Shown: positions 1 to 9,500, counted from the stretch's first letter. The stretch is 24,484 nucleotides of DNA from Chara braunii (GCA_003427395.1 BFEA01000812.1:146011-170494); one strand, 5' to 3'. Numbers and translations are program-made. The notes: generated from the letters alone by a model not told the origin.

Positions 1-899
1 GTTGCAGCACGCCAGTTGGTTGGAGTGCACCGAGTCTCGGATTTCAGCAAATGCTGAAATGCCCAGGGCCTCTGAGTTAGTTAGGCCCTGGGCACTCGAA
101 CGTGAGGCCGACAATGCATGCTGGGTAGAGAGGCCGAAATGCCAAAGGGAAAATCGGCCCACTATCTGAATCTGGCCGCAGGCCTTGAGAAGAGAGGCGC
201 AACTGCATTACTCCGGGGCCCAACTGTATCGGGAAGGTTTCAGCCTCTGGGTCCCGGTCACAAGCTGAAGGGAGGCCGCCCACATGCTGCATTGGCATAT
301 AGGCAAGCAGGGCGAGGCAGCAGGCATCTTGGCCAATGCTGGCATATGCGGGCACGCTGCGCAGATGCAAGTGTGCTGCGCTATGCAGAGCAGCGCTGCG
401 CTAAGACAGGGCAGGCCAGCGCTAGGCGGTAGGGAGCTGCCTGCGTGCAGGGCACTGGCGGTCATAGCCGGGCCGCATGAGGGTGCAGGGGAGGTGAGGG
501 CGAAGTTGGTACTTCGGAGGTGAAGGGCACTGTGTGGGTAACAAAGGAGAGTGTGGGGAAGAGGACACGTACCTGGTGATGGTGGAGGTCTGCATTGGTG
601 TTGACATCATCACTCGCTGGTAGTCAAGTTGTCTGGTTGCTGTTCATTGCTGTAGTTGTAGGATAGGCGGTAGAGTAGATAGGGCGCCTGGCGCCATTCA
701 CAAGAGAGAGCTACATTTGGGTTATGCTGTTGGTGTTGCGCTGTTGGGTATGGACATTGACTCACGATTCTTCTGTATCATTCTCAATGGGATGGTTACT
801 CGGTTCCATGTGCTATCTGCTTTGGCTTTGAATACTTGGACTTCAGTGTGATTTTGCATTCTGGATTTATGTGCTTCGTTCATACTCATGTTCCTTGCA
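1..899 (+). mobile_element. Partial LTR (3' part), relative of the Gypsy LTR at 15364
   Basis: Three blocks match the 5' LTR at 15364-16586 in the same order. CGCCAGTTGGTT (10-21) matches about 15500. The GTACCTGGT block near 570 matches 16258. The block around 841-899 (TGTGATTTTGC then CTCTGGATT-like, then TTCCTTGCA) matches 16527-16586. The last block ends TTCCTTGCA at 899, the same end used by the other LTR. No primer-binding site follows, so this is a 3' LTR or a solo LTR, and its start lies before the window. Sequence between the blocks has diverged strongly. Open frames here are GC-rich and have no recognisable protein. Homology was judged by eye, so the exact extent is uncertain. Confidence 0.6.
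41..94. repeat. Two adjacent perfect hairpins
   Basis: ATTTCAGCA (41-49) pairs with TGCTGAAAT (52-60) around a 2-nt loop. Directly after it, TGCCCAGGGCCT (60-71) pairs with AGGCCCTGGGCA (83-94) around an 11-nt loop. Both stems are perfect, and they share base 60. They lie inside the LTR-like region. A structural role in LTR RNA is possible but not shown. Confidence 0.8.
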
Positions 900-1210
900 T
901 GTGGCTTCACTGGGCAGCAAATGTGGCTCCACTTGGCAGCAAACCAAATGTATCTGGACCTTTCCAAGGTCCGAAACACACAAAAAAATGTTCAATCAGT
1001 CTGAATGAATCCTGTCCTGTCTGCCATCCAGATACATTTTCAATGCAAGGGTGGGCTAACGGCAGGATACTTGCTGGAATGGACGTTATTTTTTCCGCAT
1101 CTACTGAAAAAGTGTTTCAGGCCCAAGATGCAGATGTGACAGGGGTCTTCTAAGGAAATGACACAGGTAGCAGTGACACAAGAGACATTTAGTCACTGAG
1201 AAGCCGCCCC

Positions 1211-1358
1211 AAAGTGTACCTGAGCGATTTCCCTTTTTTTTTTTTTTAACAAAAAGAGAAGAAAGTGTACCCGATTTTCTTTTTTCTAGTAAAAAAAAAA
1301 AAAAAAAAAAAAGTTATTCACAACACGCGAGAGAAGATCACCTAACCAGGTACACTTT
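1211..1358. repeat. Inverted repeat with homopolymer core
   Basis: AAAGTGTACCTG (1211-1222) is perfectly inverted at 1347-1358. GCC/GGC just outside (1203-1205 and 1360-1362) extends the pairing with gaps. A third, direct copy of AAAGTGTACC sits near 1263. The interior holds a T-run and a 22-nt A-run. It could be a decayed MITE, but I see no target-site duplication. Confidence 0.5.
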
Positions 1359-1647
1359 CGGCATTAAGAGATACTGACCGTAGATAGCAAAGATCAACGG
1401 CCGAAATCTCCTAATCCGTGCAAGTGGGACCTTGCCCCAGGCCCCCAGGGGGCCTTGACCCACTACGTCCGATTTACGCTTGTGCTCCTCCGTTATCGCT
1501 GCCGTCCGTGACATCCGTCAGTCGCTGATACAGTAGCATATCCACTGCTAGTGTAGATTGTCTTTGTTTTCGTGGAGGCAGCTGCCCATCGGCCAGTAGA
1601 ATTTGTTAAAAATAATTTGTTGGCCATTTAGTTAGCCACTTTGCTTT

Positions 1648-1707
1648 GGCGCTAAGCTTCAATACTATGGGTTTTTTATGGGGGGGATGTTTTTGAAGCT
1701 TCGCGCC
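1648..1707. repeat. Short inverted repeat
   Basis: GGCGCTAAGCTTCA (1648-1661) pairs with TGAAGCTTCGCGCC (1694-1707) with one mismatch around a 32-nt T/G-rich loop. Function is unknown. Confidence 0.55.
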
Positions 1708-1810
1708 TTGCTATTTTTTTTTTGCAGAAATTGAGAATATTGCGATTTCCGTGGAAGACTGCAAACAGGCCGGCGGGAAGGTCGCATGCAGATGTACCGG
1801 GTTGGTGGAA

Positions 1811-1850
1811 GTGTGGATGCATAGGGTGTAGTGTGGATGCATAGGGTGTA
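1811..1850. repeat. Tandem repeat, 20 bp x 2
   Basis: GTGTGGATGCATAGGGTGTA occurs twice with no gap (1811-1830 and 1831-1850) and no mismatch. Confidence 0.95.
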
Positions 1851-2343
1851 CTGTCATGATGTCTATGTCAGGTCCCGTGGATAGCATTGTTTATGCGTTT
1901 TTAAATGAGAAAAGAATGCCACACACCGTTTTAAACGATGCTAGTGTGTCGAGGCCCCAGTACAGCTCATAAATAAATGGCACATTGTCTGAAAATGGAT
2001 TAGTCATTACTGTACAGTGTACAGGGAATAGAGCAAATGCGAAATGACCGTTTGCACGCCAAACGTTCGAATTTCAAAGTTCATTTCGAGTTTAGGGTTC
2101 TCCCTTTCTTGCTGCTGTTGTTGTTGGTGGTGGTGGTGGTTTTTGTTTTTTGTTTTTTTTGCTGTTGTTGTTGTTGTTGTTGGAGTTAGTTTCCGACACG
2201 TGTTGAGCTCCCCATGAAGGTAGGTGCCCCTCCGTCAGAAAGGGGTTTGGCACCCCTTCTTCTCTGATGGACAGCCACCAATGATGCTTTTATTTGTGCA
2301 AAAAACTTGAAAAAAGTAAACTAAGTTGAAAGAACAGAACAAC

Positions 2344-2472
2344 AACACACACACACACACAAAAAAAAAAAAAAAAGGTTTGAAATCTGAAGGGAAGGCA
2401 ATGCATGTTATTTACTCGTTACCGCCAACTCTTTTCTTCTTCTTCTTTTTTTTTTTTTTTTTTTTTTTTTTT
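2344..2472. repeat. (AC)n, A-run and T-run low-complexity tracts
   Basis: (AC)8 at 2344-2359 runs into about 17 A (2360-2376). After about 70 bp of ordinary sequence comes a (TTC)n-T run ending at 2472. An open frame crosses the tract but encodes only low-complexity peptide. Confidence 0.9.
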
Positions 2473-2561
2473 GGGCTGCCAACAGTGGAATTGAGCAAAT
2501 GCACATGGGAATGCAGTGTTTGCATGTGTGCCGAATGTTCAACGGTCATTTTGTGTTTTGT

Positions 2562-2607
2562 GCATTTCTTCCAAAAACATTTTTGGGCATTTCTTCCAAA
2601 AACATTT
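2562..2607. repeat. 21-bp direct repeat just before the LINE
   Basis: A 21-bp unit beginning GCATTTCTTCC is present at 2562-2582 and again, identical, at 2587-2607 (25-bp period). It ends a few bases before the inferred LINE 5' end. It could reflect slippage, or repair at the insertion junction. Confidence 0.85.
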
Positions 2608-2614
2608 GTAAAAA

Positions 2615-2984
2615 GGGGGCGCGGCGGCCAGCGCCCGGAGTGCCCAAGTTAGCGCTAGCAGTTTAACGCTGCTCTGGTCCCTCGCGTAGCGCACCGCCAG
2701 GATGCGCTAGCGAGAGCGTAGCCTCCTCGGTCGGCAATAACCGAGCAACCAACCCGCGTGGGAAGGGAGGTAGGCGCCACATGGACCGGCCACATAGCCA
2801 GTCAGTGTTATCATCACGAGAAGTTGATATACGCGTACATGTGTTGTAAGAGAAGGGTGTCTGGGCGAGCGCCACACACGGAGGCGCCCGCTTTTGACGT
2901 GAACATAGCGAGTAGGAGGAAGGAGAGGGACAAGAATAGCAACACTAAAGGCTCAACAGGAGTCAGCTGAGCGAGGTATCAAGG
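2615..2984 (+). other. LINE 5' leader (inferred internal promoter region)
   Basis: About 370 bp of GC-rich sequence lies between the inferred LINE start and the ORF1 ATG. In LINEs this region normally carries an internal promoter, but I recognise no specific box. It contains CG-rich stretches and the palindromic AGCGCTAGC near 2650. The leader is long for a decayed copy, which argues that the insertion is close to full length. Confidence 0.5.
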
Positions 2985-4685
2985 ATGGACCGGGGAAACC
3001 GTCAGGCTCGTCCGGAGGCAAACGGGGTGCCGTTATCTGAAGAAGACCGGATACGACTGCTAATAGCGAAATGTTATGAGGATGGCGTTTTCCTAGAGAA
3101 TTAACGCCACAGAGAGTTTGTCATGGAGAACGGTATTCGCATTTTCAAGGTTAATCCGCAAATCAACAGACTAACCACGGCGTGGCTCAAGGAGAGGACA
3201 GTGACGGCGATTTTCCAGGGAGAAGCGAGAGACGTACCGATGAGGACCAGAGAAGACCTGATTCGGGCATACGAGAACGGCTGGCTAAGGAAGAAGCCGT
3301 TTGCAAGAGGGTTCAAGAGAGGGAGGGTCCACGGAGAAGGGCCCAATGTGATGTCATACGTTGCTAAGTCGAGGGAGATGGCTCAATGGCTAGTGGCAAA
3401 GGCAGACGATGTGGTGGTGATTAGAGGAGTCGAGTATAAGATGCTATTTAAAGCATGGATGACAAGGACAGAGCTAGAGGAGCGGAGAAGACAAGATGAT
3501 GAAACTAAGTTCTGGGTCGTAGCTCTGAGAGTACCATTGCGTGCTATGTTCCATGTGGGCGATTTGATTACCCAAGTGTTGGGCCCTATCATTACACGTC
3601 ACCCCCCAGAGCCAGACGCCACACGCCCGAAGCTTATGAATTTGAAATTCGAACTTGCAAGGGAAGCGGAAGAAAGGTTTGAGGCGATCCTCGCAATGAA
3701 GCTCGACGATGCAAAGTTATACAACGTACAGCTTGTCAATAAGAACAAGCCATGGTGCACTCGGTGCAAATGGTGGTTCCATACGGAATCGGACGGCTGT
3801 CCAAGAGCCGATGAAGCCTCGTCGAGTGAATAGGATGCAGTCGGAGGTCGCAACCGTGGCCCTCAACAAGGCGAAGTGGTATTCGACTGCGGGATCAGAT
3901 CGGCGGCCAGAGATCAACACATCGTTCCCTCAAGTGGAGGAGAGTTTAGCGAGGCAGCGACAAGAAGACAAGGGGGGTTCGGCCACCTAGCAAGCAGACC
4001 ACGAGATCGAGCGGCCGCTCCGATGGGAGATCTCCCAAGTATGCAGCAACCCGTGCAACATGGACTGAGAGAGCTATATCAGTCGGCACCGGGGGAGCAC
4101 TCGAGGCAAGCAGATATCCGATTAGGATCATGGGTATCAATCCCAGGTGCCAGCGATCTGTACCTAGCGGCCACGAATACTCTTTGTTCGTGGCAACAAC
4201 CACAGAACGGGGCAGCCGGATACGACCACTGGACGAATCATGCAATCAGTGGTCTACAAGGAGGAAGTCAATGCCTCTGGCCAGGGCACCACCCTGGCCA
4301 GGGGCAGGGCCAATCGGCGTTTTCGAGACGAGGACAGGAGATGTTAGGCCCTCTACCAGGGGTGGTAGAGAGAGTGGTGGGAATTGACGTCTCCGGCGAT
4401 GGAAGAAACTAGAACGCCATGATTCAGGGTCAGTCGTCAATTCCCCAGCAAGAGCACAGTGGAACTTCCCAGAGGGAAGGAGGGGATGTAGGTGGCTCGC
4501 AAAATCCGATCCCGAATGTGGTAATTACTCGTTACGTGGGGGAGCAGCAACCGGAGGAGAAGCTGCTATTGCCTCTTATCTGTACTCTCCTCGGACAGGA
4601 ACCGTACATTCTCAGACTGGTAAATAGGCTGGGGGGACAGTCTTACCATCTACGTCCTTATGCGGGGTTCCCACTCCAAACCTGA
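2985..4685 (+). pseudogene. LINE ORF1 (zinc-knuckle RNA-binding protein), broken by three in-frame stops
   Basis: One frame runs from ATG 2985 to TGA 4683-4685 (566 codons), interrupted only by TAA 3102, TAG 3831 and TAG 4410. The N-terminal part before TAA 3102 is short and charged. Residues from 3123 to about 3740 resemble the DUF4283-like part of plant LINE ORF1, including a FWVVALRVPL segment typical of its central strand. A knuckle follows at about 3756-3800: WCTRCKWWFHTESDGC, spacing C-x2-C-x4-H-x5-C, one residue longer than the usual x4. After TAG 3831 the frame is Gln/Gly/Pro-rich with no recognised domain. ORF1 proteins bind element RNA and form the particle that accompanies ORF2. 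The stops probably reflect decay, and ORF2 is broken as well. The DUF4283 resemblance is from memory of the family and needs a profile search. Confidence 0.75.
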
Positions 4686-5137
4686 TCGAGTCTAGAGTAA
4701 GGCAAACTTATGCTGACCACTTTTGCTTTTCGTAGAGGATCCTATGCCCAAGCTCACGGTGGATACACCGGTAGGTAAACGCCTGAAGTTCTTCATTCCA
4801 CTGAGAGATGCAAGAAATTTCGATGCAACACTGGGCGGGCTTGCCATCGGTAGGGTTAACGTGTATGCCCCTCCGCCTACTACTAGGAGTTCCGGGAGAC
4901 GAACTTGATAGTGTGCTGGTAGAACCAGCCTGAGGGATCTCTGCTTCCATTCTCGGAGCTCTGAATGAACGTATGCCACTGAACCGGAACTTGGAATCAG
5001 GTTTTGTCCCGGAAGTTTTCGCGGAAAAGTGGCAGAACACTAGCCCGTTGCAGGAGAGGGAAGGTACCGTCTAGTCAGATCACGTCCAGATCCGAGTGGA
5101 AAACGAGAAGCTAGCCACCAGGGATGGGGAAAATTAA
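4686..5137 (+). pseudogene. Degraded distal part of LINE ORF1 (tentative)
   Basis: After TGA 4685, protein-like sequence continues in changing frames: a 61-residue stretch ends near 4908, then a segment runs toward TAG 5072-5074. The last frame ends at TAA 5135-5137, 14 nt past the ORF2 ATG at 5124. If this is coding, ORF1 originally overlapped ORF2, as in some LINEs where ORF2 is translated by reinitiation. No domain is recognised. The alternative is a plain inter-ORF spacer. Confidence 0.4.
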
Positions 5138-5850
5138 AGTAGGTACATGGAATGTGAAAGGACTGGGGGATACCGGGGGAAAGCAAAAGGGAAAGCGGCT
5201 GAAGAGGTGGATTCAAGAGAGAAGAGTGGACATCATGTTCCTACAAGAGACGAAGTTGTCAGAAGCTAAATTAGCACAACGCACGGATTGGTGGGATGAC
5301 CCTCAACTCTGGTCCTCGGCACGGGGCACTAGAGGAGGGATGACCATCCTAGTCCAAAAAAGCTTGGAGGAAGAGCTCATTGATTTTGACTCGGACTTAT
5401 GGGGTAAATGGGTGTGGTTAAAACTCCTGATTGATGATGTTGAGAGAGTAGTAGCTACGGTCTATGCACCTAACGAGCCGAAAGATTTAAATCTCTCCCT
5501 TACTGCTTACCGAGGACAAAAAATATAATAATAGGGGGAGATTGGAACTTGGTGTGCATTCAGAAGCCGAAGAGGGCCTGAAAAAGGATAGAGAAGTTTT
5601 TTCTCCTGTGGAGGGAAGCGTGGGGCCTGACGGACATCTTCAGGGAGCTATACCCCTTAACCGAAGACTTCACGTGGTTCTCAAGCTCGGCGGCTGCGGC
5701 AGGAGCAATTGTGCCACGTGTTTTACTCAGTCCGCCATTGTTGTCCAATTGTGTCATGCGGGCATGTCGGACCATAAACCAGTAACTCTGAAGGCCAGAA
5801 TAGAGAGACGGGCGGAGCCCAGAGGCCCAGGATACTTCCGGCTAACTCTG
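5124..5850 (+). pseudogene. LINE ORF2, AP-endonuclease domain, frameshifted
   Basis: The start ATG 5124 opens with GKIKVGTWNVKGLG, the usual start of exonuclease-endonuclease-phosphatase domains. The metal and catalytic motifs follow in order: TWNVKGL, FLQETKL, VATVYAPNE (frame from 5124), then GGDWNLV (5537-5554) after a frame change in an A-run near 5515-5525. A stop at 5579 (TGA) and another frame change lead to SDHKPV (5767-5784), the C-terminal Asp-His catalytic signature. The domain nicks target DNA to give the primer for reverse transcription. All motifs are present but in three frames, so no intact enzyme is made. Identity is secure from motif order. Confidence 0.88.
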
Positions 5851-6605
5851 CAAATTTGGAGGACGAGGGCTGGCGGAACTGGACCAACCAACAGTGGATT
5901 TCTTGGAAACAGGCGAGAGTGGTTTTTGACACATATGAACAATGGTGGGATGCAGGACTCCGCATCATCTCGTCGAAGTTTGAAGTGTTCTCATCGATCG
6001 CAGCCTACATGAGGAACAGAGAGGAAAGGAGGTTAAAAGAAAGAGTGGAAGAGGCAGAGAAAAGAACGAGGGTACACCTGATTTCGAAACTCGCATGGGC
6101 AGAGGAGAGGGCGGCCCGAATCAACGAATGAGAGCAGTACCAAGTGAAAAAACAGTCTAGATGGGAGACAATCCTACAAGAGAAAGGTGTAATCACTAGA
6201 AACACGATGACGAAGGAATGTTTCCGCAGACTGCTGCCAAGCTGCAAGAGGGTCCAAAAGCACAAACTCCAGCATCCACACCTGATGGGGTTGCCGACAG
6301 CACACACAAACAAGGATCTGTGCAAATATGCAGTGGACTAGTTCAGGGATATCTTGACGACCCATAAGACCTTTTGGAACTGGGAAATAGACCTTATAAA
6401 AGAAAGTACCTTTTGGGACGTGATCACGGTCAAGGTTACAGAACGGGGAAGGAGAGAGATGGATAGACCGATAACAGTAGAAGAACTCAGAGAAATCATC
6501 AAAACCATGGGGAAGGGTAAAGCGTCATGCGATGATGGCTTACCAGTGGAGTTCTTCCTGGCCTGTTGGGAGGTGCCGGTGTACAATTGTATAACGGTAT
6601 CTTGA
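5850..6605 (+). pseudogene. LINE ORF2, linker between endonuclease and RT, with first RT block
   Basis: A single frame covers this stretch, with stops at TGA 6129 and TAG 6339. The first half is rich in Arg, Lys and Glu with likely helix or coiled coil (ERRLKERVEEAEKRTRV near 6030-6070), as in the linker of plant L1 ORF2. Near 6515-6560 it reads GKASCDDGLPVEFF, corresponding to the first conserved RT block (in other LINEs a G-KSPGPDG-P-EF-type sequence). A frame change follows near 6575-6600. Confidence 0.75.
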
Positions 6606-7285
6606 CAAGGGGGCAGTTGGGGAAGTCGATGACCAGAGAAGTAAGTACCTTAATGTATAAGAAAGGAGATCGGTCAGAGGTGAGAAATTGGAGACCAATA
6701 TCGTTGTTGAACATTATCTATAAGATCCTAGCAAAAGCCTTGGCGCGTAGATTAGGGAAACTGTTGACAAGCTTGGTAGGCAGAGACCAGGGGGCCTTTG
6801 TCCAAGGTCGGTCTATTTTTGATAACATAGCAACAGCGATGGAAGCGTTGAAACTAATAGAAGAGGAAGACCTGGACACTGTCGTCCTAATGATTGACCT
6901 CAAGAAAGCATATGATCGGGTCAACTGGACGTTCGTGATGACCACATTGAGAGTCTTGGGCTTCAGAGACCCATTCTGCAGTTGGGTTAAAGCGCTGTAC
7001 GCGTTCGCAACAGCGGTAGTACAAGTAAACGAGGTCTGTTCTGAGGAATTCAAACTGTCGGAATGCCCGTTGGCCCCCTTGCTATTCATCCTCCAGTTAG
7101 AGGTACTCATGTGTGCCATCAGAGCCAATCCGAGCATTAGAGGACTAGAGCTGGCGGAAGGGAGGGACTGCAGAATCAAGGCACTTGCAGACGATCTCCT
7201 GGCAATCTCGGCCAACTCCAGGGACTCTTTGGAAGCACTGCGGGCCTGCCTCCAGAAGTATGGCACCTGTCCGAAGCGGCGATAA
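6566..7285 (+). pseudogene. LINE ORF2, reverse transcriptase core
   Basis: This is the longest clean RT segment. In order it has YKKGDR (6656-6673), NWRPISLLNIIYKILAKALA, QGAFVQGRSIFDNI, then MIDLKKAYDRVNW (from 6890; catalytic Asp at 6896-6898), CPLAPLLFIL, and ALADDLLAI with the paired catalytic Asp at 7190-7195. These are RT blocks of non-LTR elements, which copy element RNA at the nicked target. One oddity: before CPLAP the expected Arg/Gly/Gln-rich loop (RGxRQG in relatives) is missing and the sequence reads KLSECPLAP, so a few codons appear lost. The ADD box is kept. The frame ends at TAA 7283-7285; homologous sequence carries on in another frame from about 7267. Confidence 0.92.
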
Positions 7286-7619
7286 ACTGGAACAAGTCCA
7301 ACTTTTTCCTCCCAGAGGAATATACCAGTTTCAAGCCCAGTGGGGAATGAAGAGAGTCCCGGTGAACGCGGCAGAAAGGTTTTTGGGCGTGCTGGTAGCA
7401 CTCCAAGATTGCTCCTCTTCGCAAGAGCTCCTCCTGCAAGAAAGAGTACTGGCCAGAATAAGGAGTTGGGGAAGGGGCCCCCATCTGTCGCTGATGGGGA
7501 GAGCCCTCGTCACCACAGTCTCCACATTTTCACTACTATGGTTCGTCCTCAGGGTCTGCAAGTTATCGAACGAAACACTTGAGCACATCAGAGCGGCAAC
7601 CAGGAAGTTTATTTGGTAA
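7267..7619 (+). pseudogene. LINE ORF2, RT thumb region, in two frames
   Basis: From 7267 the frame reads LSEAAINWNKSNFF, matching the usual LNxxKS block after the ADD box in LINE RTs. It meets TGA near 7348, and the homology switches frame to KRVPVNAAERFLGVLVA (the YLGV-type block). It then runs through RSWGRGPHLSLMGRALV, the conserved segment after RT, to FIW at 7611-7616 and TAA 7617-7619. Order and content match the RT thumb of plant L1-type ORF2. Confidence 0.78.
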
Positions 7620-8195
7620 GCCACAAGTAGAGGAAGACCAGGGCTACATAACTAAAGTAGCTTGGGACACGATCTGCAGACCTAGGGAGGAGGGGGCCCT
7701 GTCTATTACAGACCCGGGTTCTCAGAACTTGGTACTCTTGTCGAGTTGGATCCAAAAGGTGGCGGAAGCAGAAAACGCCCCAAACTGGTGCCACTTGGCC
7801 GAGCGCATTCTGCAGAAGGAATGGGGCCTGAGCAGGCCTTCAGACGTGTGGGTCTCGATGATGATGGACTCCTTCCTGAAGAAGAAGGTCAAATTGAAAT
7901 TATGGGGAAATGTGCTGGCTGCATGGAGCAAGACAAAACCGGACGTGAGGGTGATACCTCAATCAAAGGACGAGGTGATGAATCAACCTCTTTTCGACAA
8001 TTATCTCATCAGAAACTTTGAAGGCAGTTGTTTCTCAGAAGCAAGGTCTCCAGGGAACTTTGGACAGAAATGGGTGCAGCGGGGAGTCTCCGTGGTGGGG
8101 GACCTGTGAGATGAGAGCACGAATCAGTGGCACTCCTCAAGCAAGTTGAAAGAGAAACTCGGACAATTACCAATGCAGGAAGTAGGCACCAAATT
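7600..8195 (+). pseudogene. LINE ORF2, post-RT region
   Basis: Continues from the thumb with KVAWDTICRPREEGALSI and NLVLLSSWIQK, equivalent to the VxWxxICxPKxxGGLGI segment of plant LINE ORF2. The frame is open to TGA 8107-8109, and similar-looking coding sequence continues past that stop in the same frame to about 8195 (WHSSSKLKEKLGQL). There the homology moves to the frame of the next segment. No catalytic motif is expected here. The region probably helps template RNA binding. Confidence 0.7.
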
Positions 8196-9299
8196 ATAGC
8201 TGCAATTCCGAGGGATTGGAAAACCCTTCTGGGACCGGAGGGGGTAAACTTCTTTGGAACCTGGCTGAAACCGGTGTCGGATCAAGGGCGGCAAACATTC
8301 CTGCAACTCAAAGGCTGGCATGAAGATGGTAGTGGCAAGTGCGAAGTAGAGGAGTATAATAGGATAGAAGAACACAGTGATATCCTACCGCTATACCAGT
8401 CAACCACTAGATGGGGTTTGGGGGGGTTGGAAGAAGTCAGAGTGCGCGCGGTAAGACTGCAGGGGAGGGGGGAACCGTCAGTCTACAAGTTGGTAGCAGG
8501 AGGGTCTGCAAAAAGGCAGCTGACGATTGATCCTCTGATGTGGGGATGGAGTTCGGGACCAGAAGTTGTATCGGACCTCAGGAACATGTCAACCAAGCTC
8601 ATAAGGAACAGACTCTCTCCTAAGGAGAAGATGATGGCAAAACTAGTGGCGGCACGATGGGAGACAGCACAGCCGACCTTACTAACGCCGCAAGGAAGAG
8701 AACGCTCGAAGTTGTGGAGGCAATTAGCAACCATCCCGTCTCAGAGGTATGCATCTCTCCTCTGGCGACAGTCACACAATGCAGTGCCCACAGCAAGATG
8801 GTTGGAAAACAGGGGTATGAGCGTCAGGCTAGAGTGCGATCGTCGTAAGTGGCCGTTTAAGACTATGACCCATCTTTGGTGGAACTGGCCCAGATCACAG
8901 AAATGGTGGAACTGGTGGTTCCAACACTGGACCAAGATGTCTGGGGATTTCATGCGCAGGGGCAAACGGTGGGTGATGTTTGGGTTTCTCCCAGACGGCA
9001 TGTCAAGTAGTCAGGGATGGGGATATATTGGGCAGGTGGCCCGAGCGGTCATGATGTGGTTGATTTGGGCGGATAGGAATGGCAGGCGCTTTCAAGACCA
9101 AGGGCTGGAAGAAGCACAGGCGGAGCGAATGTTCAAAAATATGCTCAGAGTGGAAATCAGAGCAGACTGGAGGAGGAAAGTCCTGTCAGGCAATAGAAGG
9201 TCTGGTCTGAAATGGTTTGCAGAAACCTGTGCAAGAGCGGGGGGCTTGGCCTCTTTCACAGGCAATAAGCTAGTGATATCACAGTGGCTAGATGGTTAG
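8127..9299 (+). pseudogene. LINE ORF2, C-terminal region with degenerate zf-RVT-like motif
   Basis: An open stretch to TAG 9297-9299, 390 codons from its first ATG, although homology probably starts only near 8190 (IIAAIPRDWKTLL). Near 8740-8920 it has WRQSHNAVPTARWLENRGM followed by LECDRRKW and THLWWNWPRSQKWWNWW. This is the layout of the zf-RVT region (LPT-xx-L, CxxC, HLxxxC), but two of the expected Cys are Arg and Trp. The Trp-rich tail is otherwise intact. Earlier ATGs are possible in other frames; as part of a broken ORF2 the start is not meaningful. I see no RNase H domain. Confidence 0.75.
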
Positions 9300-9500
9300 C
9301 GAGGTAGGAGTTAGTCCGGAGAGTAGGACGAGCCAGGGCACTCGGTTCCTGTCGGAAGTCACAGGAGACCGCAAACGGGTTGGTAGGGTGGGAGAGTGCC
9401 ATGGGGGTTACAATGGAACAGAGTTCCACTCGGCCGAACTGGGCCGGGGCCAGACCATCGTAGGCCTGTGTATTTAGCAGCAAAAAAAAAAAAAAAAAAA
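9300..9500 (+). other. LINE 3' UTR and poly(A)
   Basis: About 180 bp of non-coding sequence follows the ORF2 stop and ends in 19 A at 9482-9500. The poly(A) marks the 3' end where target-primed reverse transcription began. No AATAAA lies immediately upstream; TGTGTATTTAGC is the closest A/T-rich stretch. Confidence 0.85.

Larger units (their letters stand above)
900..2614. other. Non-coding stretch between LTR fragment and LINE
   Basis: No gene is recognisable. Open frames on both strands are short and run through low-complexity DNA. Contents: a 13-bp perfect inverted repeat (946-958 with 1027-1039), T and A runs (1234-1247 and 1291-1312), further inverted repeats described separately, a 20-bp tandem repeat, TTG/TGG-rich DNA at about 2110-2185, an (AC)n-A(n) tract (2344-2376) and a T-run (2446-2472). 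The palindromes suggest remnants of small DNA elements. Confidence 0.6.
2615..9500 (+). mobile_element. LINE (plant L1-like non-LTR retrotransposon), near full length, inactivated
   Basis: The order is GC-rich 5' leader, ORF1 (zinc-knuckle protein), ORF2 (AP-type endonuclease, reverse transcriptase, C-terminal Cys/His-like region), short 3' UTR, then 19 A (9482-9500). This is the L1-type layout: ORF2 nicks the target and primes reverse transcription there, and ORF1 binds the RNA. The 3' end is fixed by the poly(A). The 5' end is inferred from the change from A-rich flank to GGGGGCGCGG at about 2615 and may be off by tens of bases. I could not identify a target-site duplication. Stops and at least six frame changes mean the copy cannot encode its proteins as read. 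Confidence 0.9.

Noticed and set aside
77-523. Several overlapping 80-100 codon frames on both strands
   Set aside because: GC-rich LTR sequence with frames open on both strands at once and no motifs.
836-1153. 105-codon frame on the + strand as a host gene
   Set aside because: Begins inside the LTR fragment and crosses an inverted repeat; no recognised domain.
1938-1958. GCTAGTGTGTCGAGGCCC as another end of the GGGC-terminus MITE family
   Set aside because: Only part of the terminus matches and no inverted partner or 3-bp duplication was found.
2985-9299. Alternative genetic code (TAA/TAG read as sense) to explain ORF1 stops
   Set aside because: ORF2 and the Gypsy genes also have TGA stops and many frameshifts, which recoding cannot explain. 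Decay is simpler.
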